Shown piece after piece: positions 52,639 through 58,605 of a stretch of DNA of 58,605 nt. Within the stretch, counting starts at the first letter, position 1. The number at the start of each line of letters is the position of its first letter. The notes under the pieces are model-generated. The model was not told the origin of the DNA, did not search any database, and saw nothing but the letters and a program-made list of their open reading frames with translations. The translations under genes were made by a program, and so were the position numbers. The stretch comes from Peptococcaceae bacterium BICA1-8 (GTDB lineage: Bacteria; Bacillota; Peptococcia; Peptococcales; BICA1-8), in the NCBI GenBank assembly GCA_000802045.1, contig JUEF01000138.1, forward strand, positions 1 through 58,605, given 5' to 3'.

Positions 52639-53688
52639 TCACCACCCCAATCCGTTGTAGTAGATGTATACACCGATACCAGTAATAAAGACATTTGCTA
52701 AAGAAAGGGGGACTAAAAACTTCCAGCCAAAATTCATTAATTGGTCAACCCTAATCCGTGGGAACGTCCAACGAATCCAGATAAAGAAAGAAAATAGCAA
52801 ATGGGTTTTAATTAAAAACCATACCCAACTTGGCAAAAGAGGACCCTGCCAGCCGCCTAAAAAAACGGTAACTCCTATGGCTGAAACAATAAATAAGTTG
52901 CAATACTCTGCTAAAAAGAATAATGCCCATTTCATTCCAGAATATTCGGTATAAATACCTGCAGTTAGTTCGGATTCCCCTTCAGGTAGATCAAAGGGGG
53001 CTCTATTAGTTTCTGCTGTTGCAGCAATTATAAAGATTAAAAAGGCAACGGGCTGTAAGAATACAAACCATATATTAGATTGTGCTGCAACAATGCCTTG
53101 CAATTGCAGTGTGCCTGTTATTAGAACAACCCCCAGTAAAGAAAATACTAAAGGTATCTCATAACTGATCATTTGAGCTACAGCCCGCATGGCACCGAGA
53201 AGAGAATACTTATTGTTAGAACCCCATCCACCCATGAAAATAGGTATGGTTGACAAGGAAGTAACGGCAATTAAATAAAAGATTCCTAAGTCTAAATCAA
53301 TTGCTGCCATTCCCTTACCAAAGGGGACTACCGCCAAGGCCAAAACAGTAGGCACAAAGATAAATACAGGTGCTAATAAATGGACTGGTTTATCAGCCCC
53401 ACAGGGAACTACATCTTCCTTTGTCAAAAGCTTAATAGCATCAGCTACTGTTTGGAACCAGCCATTTGGTCCTAATCTATTGGGACCGGGACGATACTGG
53501 ATATACCCCGCTAGCTTTCTTTCCCATAAAACATAGAATAATGCAGCCAAGGTGCAAACTCCGAGTATGGAAACTAGATAAACAGTACCCATACCCATCT
53601 CAACCCAGACAGGTGTAAAGCCCAAGGCAGCAAGGGTTTCTCTTATCCATTGAGCAATATAAACAAATATGTTATTCAAAAACTCCAT
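52639..53688 (-). CDS. nuoH: Complex I subunit NuoH
   Basis: A 349-residue membrane subunit forming the quinone chamber. It shows ERKLAGYIQYRPGPNRLGPN, IKLLTKEDVVPCGADKPVHL, AETNRAPFDLPEGESELTAG and YTEYSGMKWALFFLAEY, the charged loops that contact NuoB and NuoD. The full family length is present. Confidence 0.97.
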   Translation of the reverse strand: MEFLNNIFVYIAQWIRETLAALGFTPVWVEMGMGTVYLVSILGVCTLAALFYVLWERKLAGYIQYRPGPNRLGPNGWFQTVADAIKLLTKEDVVPCGADKPVHLLAPVFIFVPTVLALAVVPFGKGMAAIDLDLGIFYLIAVTSLSTIPIFMGGWGSNNKYSLLGAMRAVAQMISYEIPLVFSLLGVVLITGTLQLQGIVAAQSNIWFVFLQPVAFLIFIIAATAETNRAPFDLPEGESELTAGIYTEYSGMKWALFFLAEYCNLFIVSAIGVTVFLGGWQGPLLPSWVWFLIKTHLLFSFFIWIRWTFPRIRVDQLMNFGWKFLVPLSLANVFITGIGVYIYYNGLGW

Positions 53689-53709
53689 GGTTATATCTCC
53701 TTTCTCACC

Positions 53710-54804
53710 TTAGGCATCAACTTCACCTAAAACAAAATCAAAACTAGCTAAAATAGCTACAACATCCGCTATTTTATGACCGATAAATATTTCATCAAAA
53801 ATAGAAATATTATTAAAAGACGGCCTTCTGAAATGGACCCTAGAAGGTTTTGGAGTTCCGTCACTAACAACATAACAGCCCAATACCCCTTTGGGGTTTT
53901 CTGCTTGGTGATAAACATCTCCTACAGGTGGTTTAATTAATTTAGGAACTTTAGCCATTACTGGGCCATTAGGAAGCTCTTTATAAGCCTGCTGAATAAT
54001 TTTAAAGCTTTCTTCAACTTCTTTCATTCTGACAACATAACGGTCATAACAGTCACCGTTTTCCCCAACAGGAACTTCAAAATCAAAGCGATCATAAATA
54101 CTATATGGGTTAGTTTTCCGAATATCATGGTTAACTCCGGAAGCCCTTAAATTAGGTCCAGTCAAGCCATAACTCATTGCTTTTTCAGCAGTAATAGCAC
54201 CAGTCTTTTTAGTTCTGGCTATAAAAATTTCATTCTCATCAATTAGCCTGTGATAGTCCTCTATAAAGCGAGGAAATTCAGTAATAAATTGATCCAGCGC
54301 TGGTTTGAAATCAGGATGTAGGTCATGGGCTATCCCGCCAATACGAAGGTAATTAAAGGTCATTCTTGAACCACTTAAATGAGACATCATGTCTAATATT
54401 TTTTCCCTTTCAATAAAAGGATAAAATACAGCGGAAATTGCCCCTAAATCCATAATATAAATACCAATGCCTACCATATGGCTGGCAATACGCATAAGCT
54501 CTGAAAGCATTACCCTGATATACTCAGCTCTTTCAGGTATTTCTATGTTCATCAATTTTTCAATTGTTTGAACATAAGCAAGGTTATTATTAATGCCTGC
54601 TAGATAATCAAGTCTATCAGTATAAGGAATTACCTGAGGATATGTCCTATCCTCTAAAATCTTTTCTATCCCTCGATGCAAATAGCCTACATGGGTTTTA
54701 CTTCCCACACAGGTTTCGCCATCTAATTCCAGGACCACACGAAGCACCCCGTGGGTACTAGGATGCTGAGGTCCAAGGTTTAATGTGTACGTTTGCGTCT
54801 TCAC
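53710..54804 (-). CDS. nuoD: Complex I 49-kDa-type subunit NuoD
   Basis: A 364-residue subunit derived from the NiFe-hydrogenase large subunit. LNLGPQHPSTHGVLRVVLEL, GYLHRGIEKILEDRTY, DRLDYLAGINNNLAY and the C-terminal FDFVLGEVDA contain the quinone-binding His and Tyr. The hydrogenase nickel-binding CxxC pairs are absent, so it is a true complex I subunit and not an Ech-type hydrogenase. It is a separate gene from nuoC, not fused. Confidence 0.97.
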   Translation of the reverse strand: MKTQTYTLNLGPQHPSTHGVLRVVLELDGETCVGSKTHVGYLHRGIEKILEDRTYPQVIPYTDRLDYLAGINNNLAYVQTIEKLMNIEIPERAEYIRVMLSELMRIASHMVGIGIYIMDLGAISAVFYPFIEREKILDMMSHLSGSRMTFNYLRIGGIAHDLHPDFKPALDQFITEFPRFIEDYHRLIDENEIFIARTKKTGAITAEKAMSYGLTGPNLRASGVNHDIRKTNPYSIYDRFDFEVPVGENGDCYDRYVVRMKEVEESFKIIQQAYKELPNGPVMAKVPKLIKPPVGDVYHQAENPKGVLGCYVVSDGTPKPSRVHFRRPSFNNISIFDEIFIGHKIADVVAILASFDFVLGEVDA

Positions 54805-54828
54805 TATTGTAACACCTCAACTCCCCTA

Positions 54829-55272
54829 TTACTTACGACCACTTTTAGAGACAAAATCTTTCCTTAATGGATGACCTTCGAAACCTTCCCAGGTTAAAAT
54901 GCGCTCTAGATTAGGATGATTAATAAAGGTAATCCCCATTAAATCATAAACTTCCCTTTCTAACCAATCGGCTGTTTCCCATAAACTTGTTAGAGAGGTA
55001 ACCTGAGGATTGTCATGAGTCAGCTTGACTTTTACTGTCAAGTGATCGGAATCATCAAAACTATATAGCTGGTATACTACTTCAAAAAATTCCTTATAGT
55101 CAGCACTAGAAATATCAGCTAAAAAATTTAACCCTTCGGTTTTTAAAAACTCTACAATTTCCAGCAAGTTTGTAGCATTTGCATATAACTCATAAGGTTT
55201 TTCGGCATTTATTACTACATTATCACCAAATTTTCCGGTTAACATTTCTTGATATTTTTTTTTATTTTCCAT
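54829..55272 (-). CDS. nuoC: Complex I 30-kDa-type subunit NuoC
   Basis: A 147-residue subunit with the family signature ERE(V)YDLMGI in [20 protein letters not shown] and [17 protein letters not shown]. It overlaps nuoB by 11 bases and stabilises the NuoBD quinone site. Confidence 0.95.
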   Translation of the reverse strand: MENKKKYQEMLTGKFGDNVVINAEKPYELYANATNLLEIVEFLKTEGLNFLADISSADYKEFFEVVYQLYSFDDSDHLTVKVKLTHDNPQVTSLTSLWETADWLEREVYDLMGITFINHPNLERILTWEGFEGHPLRKDFVSKSGRK

Positions 55273-55783
55273 ATTTCTTAAACCTCACCTTAGCCGGAGA
55301 ATTAACCTTCTCCTTCAATTGAAGCATACCGTGAATTAAAGCTTCGGGACGGGGAGGGCAGCCCGGTATATATATATCCACCGGTACAATATCATCAGCC
55401 CCAGGTACAACAGCATAAGAATCCACAAAGGGACCACCGCTAATAGCACAGTTGCCCATCGCAATAACCCAGCGAGGCTCAGCAATTTGATGATACAACC
55501 TCTCCACAGAAGGTCTCATTTTTTCAGTTATGGTACCCGCAATTATCATTACATCAGCCTGCCGAGGTGAATTTCTAAATACCTCATAACCAAATCGGGA
55601 AATATCAAATCTAGCCTGGGTTGTACAAATCATCTCAATAGCACAGCAGGCTAAACCAAACTGAAATGGCCATAAAGACCAGCTTCTAGCCCAATTAAAC
55701 AATTTGTCTAAAGAAGTTAAGAGTATACCCTTTTCTTCAAGCTCTTCTTGAGTCATGTAGCCTTTTTCATTGTCTATTGCCAT
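55262..55783 (-). CDS. nuoB: Complex I subunit NuoB (cluster N2)
   Basis: A 173-residue subunit holding the terminal [4Fe-4S] cluster N2. The tandem cysteines in [11 protein letters not shown], a cysteine in [14 protein letters not shown] and one in [14 protein letters not shown] are the four ligands. It donates electrons to quinone at the NuoD interface and overlaps nuoA by 10 bases. Confidence 0.97.
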   Translation of the reverse strand: MAIDNEKGYMTQEELEEKGILLTSLDKLFNWARSWSLWPFQFGLACCAIEMICTTQARFDISRFGYEVFRNSPRQADVMIIAGTITEKMRPSVERLYHQIAEPRWVIAMGNCAISGGPFVDSYAVVPGADDIVPVDIYIPGCPPRPEALIHGMLQLKEKVNSPAKVRFKKYGK

Positions 55784-56130
55784 TCTAAAGCACCTTCCTT
55801 CCAGGCATACCAGAAACCTATTATTAAAATAATAAAGAAAATAAACATCTCAACGATAGCAAACAGGCCTAAACTTTGGAATTTGACTGCAAATGGATAC
55901 AAAAATATTGTTTCAATATCAAAAATTAAAAATACCAGTGCATACAAGAAATAACTTGTTTTAAATTGTACCCAAGCAGTACCTTGAGTTTCCATCCCAC
56001 ACTCATAAGTTTCTAATTTTTCAGGATACGGACGATGGGACTGTAAAATTCTTGATAAAACAATGGTAAAAGCACCAAAAGCCATAGCCCCTAAAAATAG
56101 AATACCTACGATAGAGTATTGAGTTAGCAT
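55774..56130 (-). CDS. nuoA: Complex I subunit NuoA
   Basis: A 118-residue three-helix subunit with [20 protein letters not shown] and [18 protein letters not shown], the conserved loop that closes the quinone chamber. It is the first nuo gene, 44 bases after rnhB, with AAAGGGGGGTAGAG before the ATG. An rnhB-linked or own promoter cannot be decided. Confidence 0.95.
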   Translation of the reverse strand: MLTQYSIVGILFLGAMAFGAFTIVLSRILQSHRPYPEKLETYECGMETQGTAWVQFKTSYFLYALVFLIFDIETIFLYPFAVKFQSLGLFAIVEMFIFFIILIIGFWYAWKEGALEWQ

Positions 56131-56174
56131 CTCTACCCCCCTTTCTCAAATAGTAGTTTGTTACTTTTTTCTCA

Positions 56175-56966
56175 TTATAAAACATTCTGCGCCTTTTGTC
56201 TTATAGGAGCAAAAGATTTACGGTGAATAGGACAAGGACCAATACTTAGTAAGGCTTGTATATGTTGGTACGTGCCATAACCCTTATTAATAGCAAAAAG
56301 ATACCCTGGATAAAAATAATCATAAGTATCCATAATTTTATCTCTATAAACCTTAGCTAAAATTGATGCCGCCGCAATTGAGGCGCTCAGACTATCACCC
56401 CTAATAATACCCAATTGAGGTATGTTTAGTAAAGGGTTTTTTTGACCATCAACTAGAGCATACTTAGGCAATGACCCTAGTGAACGCACAGCCAAAAACA
56501 TAGCATATCTAGTAGCCTCTAGGATATTCAACTCATCTATAGTTTGTGCATCAACAACACCTACCGCCCAGGCTAGGGCTTGAGCTTTAATCTCTTCCGC
56601 AATTAGTTTGCGTGCATTTTTATTAATCTTCTTGGAGTCATTTAATCCCTCAATACTACAATAAGGAGGCAAAATAACAGCACCAGCTACTACAGGACCT
56701 GCCAACGGACCTCTTCCCACTTCATCAATTCCTACTATATATTTGTAGTTTTGTTGATAAAGCTCTCCTTCAAAATCCCACATTTTTTGCAATCTCTGTT
56801 TTTCCGCCGACTTTTTAGTCAACATCAACTGGTACTTTTGTACTAAGTCTTGTATAGATTTTCTTTTATCATTATACAATAAATTTAGATAGCTTTGTTG
56901 ATCTTTTTCATCCAGGGAAATTAGAAAATCCTTTATTTCCCTAATTGAATACTTATCAGGCAACAT
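56175..56966 (-). CDS. rnhB: Ribonuclease HII
   Basis: A 263-residue enzyme that removes RNA from RNA-DNA hybrids. It has catalytic GIDEVGRGPLAGPVVAGAVI, LVDGQ and GDSLSASIAAASILAKVYRD (the acidic cluster). It has an N-terminal extension of about 70 residues (LPDKYSIREIKDFL..), as in Bacillus RNase HII, which aids substrate recognition. It lies in the conserved lepB, rbgA, rnhB order of Firmicutes. Confidence 0.95.
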   Translation of the reverse strand: MLPDKYSIREIKDFLISLDEKDQQSYLNLLYNDKRKSIQDLVQKYQLMLTKKSAEKQRLQKMWDFEGELYQQNYKYIVGIDEVGRGPLAGPVVAGAVILPPYCSIEGLNDSKKINKNARKLIAEEIKAQALAWAVGVVDAQTIDELNILEATRYAMFLAVRSLGSLPKYALVDGQKNPLLNIPQLGIIRGDSLSASIAAASILAKVYRDKIMDTYDYFYPGYLFAINKGYGTYQHIQALLSIGPCPIHRKSFAPIRQKAQNVL

Positions 56967-57106
56967 GGAATACCCCTATAATAATTTAATAAAATACTTT
57001 CCATGTAACCTATTCTCCCTTTTTGTCGGAATTCCTCTTAGTAGTTTTCTACTATTTGTTTAATTTAAGAAAAAATTAATGAGAAAAATTATAAAAAAAA
57101 TTCCAC

Positions 57107-57982
57107 TTACAAATTCAATTCTATACTAGGGCGTTCCATACTAATACGCCCAATCTGTCCACCTCGAAATTCATTAATTATTATGTAGGCAATTTTAGTG
57201 TAATCAATTCTTTTGCCTGAAAGTATACATCCTCTATTGTGCGCCATTTTCTCCATTATACTAATGGGTTCAAGCTGTAAATCATCGTTATCAAGTTTAT
57301 ATCTATGGCAAAGAAGAAGCGGATATTGATCAGCTAAAAAGCTAATTAGCTTAAGAGCTCCTTCCTCCATATTAAATATATCATCATTCACAGCACCGGT
57401 TACTGCTAACCTAAATCCTACTTCAGGATCTTCAAACTTAGGCCATAATATACCTGGCGTATCCAATAATTCAATATTATTATCTAATCTAATCCACTGC
57501 TTACCACGGGTAACTCCCGGTTTATTACCGGTTTTAGCGGCCTTCTTCCCCACTATATTATTAATAAATGTACTTTTACCTACATTGGGTATACCTACCA
57601 CCATACTTCTAACCACTTGACTTTTAATACCCTTTAAGGCCCGCTTTTCTCTCTTTTCGGCAGTTAAAACAAGTACTGCTTCTTTTAATGAATTTAAAAT
57701 ATTAGCTTTAAGACTTGTAGAATTAAACTTCAAGGCTTTATGCTGGTTTAATTTGTCAAAATATTGAAGCCAGCTTTGAGTAATTTTTTCATCTGATAAA
57801 TCCTCTTTATTTAAGATAATTAGCCGAGGTTTATTCGCTACTATTTCATCAATCAAGGGATTTCTGCTGCTTTGAGGTATCCTGGCGTCTACTATTTCTA
57901 TGACAACATCTACCAACTTTAACTGTTCCTTAATTAATCGTCGTGTTTTAGCCATATGACCGGGAAACCATTGAACTTGCAC
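57107..57982 (-). CDS. rbgA: Ribosome biogenesis GTPase RbgA/YlqF
   Basis: A 291-residue circularly permuted GTPase. The G motifs come in order G4 (LNKEDL near 57), G1 (GIPNVGKSTFINNI near 130), G3 (DTPG near 174). It starts QVQWFPGHMAKTRRLIKEQL and has a C-terminal ANTAR-like helical domain. It is needed for late 50S assembly. Its stop side is followed by a 140-bp gap before rnhB; it shares a base with lepB. Confidence 0.94.
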   Translation of the reverse strand: MQVQWFPGHMAKTRRLIKEQLKLVDVVIEIVDARIPQSSRNPLIDEIVANKPRLIILNKEDLSDEKITQSWLQYFDKLNQHKALKFNSTSLKANILNSLKEAVLVLTAEKREKRALKGIKSQVVRSMVVGIPNVGKSTFINNIVGKKAAKTGNKPGVTRGKQWIRLDNNIELLDTPGILWPKFEDPEVGFRLAVTGAVNDDIFNMEEGALKLISFLADQYPLLLCHRYKLDNDDLQLEPISIMEKMAHNRGCILSGKRIDYTKIAYIIINEFRGGQIGRISMERPSIELNL

Positions 57983-58506
57983 TAATTAACCCTCCCCATT
58001 CTTGATATAGGCCAATAAATAACTTGGGACTTACCTATCAACAAATCATCAGAGACAAATCCCCAAACCCTACTATCACTACTATTATTACGGTTATCAC
58101 CCATCATAAAGTATCGATCTGGCGGGACTTGTACAGGTCCAAAATCAGCGGTTTTTACACCCTGTGGTAAATATGGTTCCTCAACTAGGATATCATTTAT
58201 GTACAATTTACTGTTTATCACCTGAACTTTCTCTCCAGGCAATCCTATCAGTCTTTTTACATAATCTTTTTTAGTTTCTAGTGGATACTTAAATACCACA
58301 ACATCTCCCCTATTGGGTTCCTTTACCCAATAAGAAAAGCGAGTAACAATTATCCTGTCATTTATAAGTAGGGTCGGTTCCATGGAACGAGAAGGAATCC
58401 AAAAAAATTGAAAGAGAAAAGCCCGAATAATAAGGGCTAAAATAATTGCAATAACAACAGATTCAAGAATTTCCCTGATATTTAAGGACATGCTTTTTTC
58501 TGTCAC
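57982..58506 (-). CDS. lepB: Signal peptidase I
   Basis: A 174-residue membrane protease of the Firmicute SipS type. There is one N-terminal helix (about 14-35), catalytic Ser41 in IPSRSMEPTL and Lys84 in DYVKRLIGLPGEKV, then MGDNRNNSSDSRVWGFV. It removes Sec-type signal peptides. The GTG start at 58506 has AGGAGGG seven bases before it. It heads the lepB, rbgA, rnhB group. Confidence 0.95.
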   Translation of the reverse strand: MTEKSMSLNIREILESVVIAIILALIIRAFLFQFFWIPSRSMEPTLLINDRIIVTRFSYWVKEPNRGDVVVFKYPLETKKDYVKRLIGLPGEKVQVINSKLYINDILVEEPYLPQGVKTADFGPVQVPPDRYFMMGDNRNNSSDSRVWGFVSDDLLIGKSQVIYWPISRMGRVN

Positions 58507-58524
58507 TTAATTTCCCTCCTAATG

Positions 58525-58605
58525 TGCTTCGTCGATTCGTCAATACGTCTATTCGTCAACTCGTCTAGTTATATAGTTACTAGTGACTGGTGACTGGTGA
58601 CTAGT
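58525..58605. repeat. Short tandem repeats upstream of lepB
   Basis: First come 8-10 bp units ending in CGTC (TTCGTC, TACGTC, TTCGTC, CTCGTC). Then a palindromic run of 7-bp units ACTAGTGACTGGTGACTGG and TGACTAGT reaches the window edge. It may continue outside. Confidence 0.7.

Noticed and set aside
53710-54804. Energy-converting (Ech-type) hydrogenase large subunit instead of NuoD
   Set aside because: The CxxC nickel ligands of hydrogenases are absent and all flanking genes are complex I subunits.

Overview
The window looks like a chromosomal segment of an anaerobic, AT-rich, low-GC Gram-positive bacterium of the Clostridia, most like the Peptococcaceae or Dethiobacter/Desulfitobacter-type relatives. 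The reasons are a complete carbonyl branch of the Wood-Ljungdahl pathway, an 11-subunit complex I lacking NuoEFG, a Tat-exported molybdoenzyme, a selenocysteine system, and Firmicute-style Shine-Dalgarno sites. The genus assignment is inference.

Layout. 1-2.1 kb holds a partial transposon-type gene and a 3'-truncated group II intron. 2.1-14 kb (minus strand) is an anaerobic respiration island. A membrane-anchored substrate-binding protein, a histidine kinase and an NtrC-type regulator precede a sigma-54 promoter that drives a TtrBCA/SrdBCA-like Fe-S, NrfD and molybdopterin reductase. Next come tatA, a structured leader RNA and a molybdopterin-binding (MoeA-like) gene broken by a 7-bp duplication, followed by a truncated second moeA. 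14-17.4 kb is a decaying patch holding a small glutaredoxin-like selenoprotein, fragments of a thioredoxin reductase, an RraA-like protein and comM, and a doubly frameshifted MFS gene.

17.4-24.1 kb is a selenium locus: a DUF1638 protein, a HesB-like selenoprotein, selB, selA, tRNA-Sec, an FmdB-type zinc ribbon and a DUF5714 protein with an N-terminal selenocysteine. Three promoters here carry the same ATACCC-N5-GGGTAT palindrome. 24.2-32.7 kb holds acetyl-CoA synthetase (acs), an NmrA-like pseudogene, two threonine-synthase-like paralogues flanking a QueG-like Fe-S protein, and an MFS exporter.

32.5-45.7 kb is the acetyl-CoA pathway operon on the minus strand, read cooC, acsA, acsB, acsC, acsV, acsF, acsD, acsE, then a long MTHFR and a small unknown protein. 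Several of its gaps carry palindromic GGGGACA/TGTCCCC repeat elements. 46-58.5 kb holds yraN, nuoABCDHIJKLMN, rnhB, rbgA and lepB.

How they fit together: methyl-THF made by the MTHFR is transferred by AcsE to the corrinoid protein AcsCD (reactivated by AcsV). AcsA/AcsB, matured by the CooC-type ATPases, combine it with CO and CoA. The Nuo complex probably pumps ions with a donor other than NADH, and the molybdoenzyme offers a terminal respiratory outlet. The window has many small lesions (7-bp duplication, single-base deletions, truncated fragments), so some pseudogene calls could be assembly errors.
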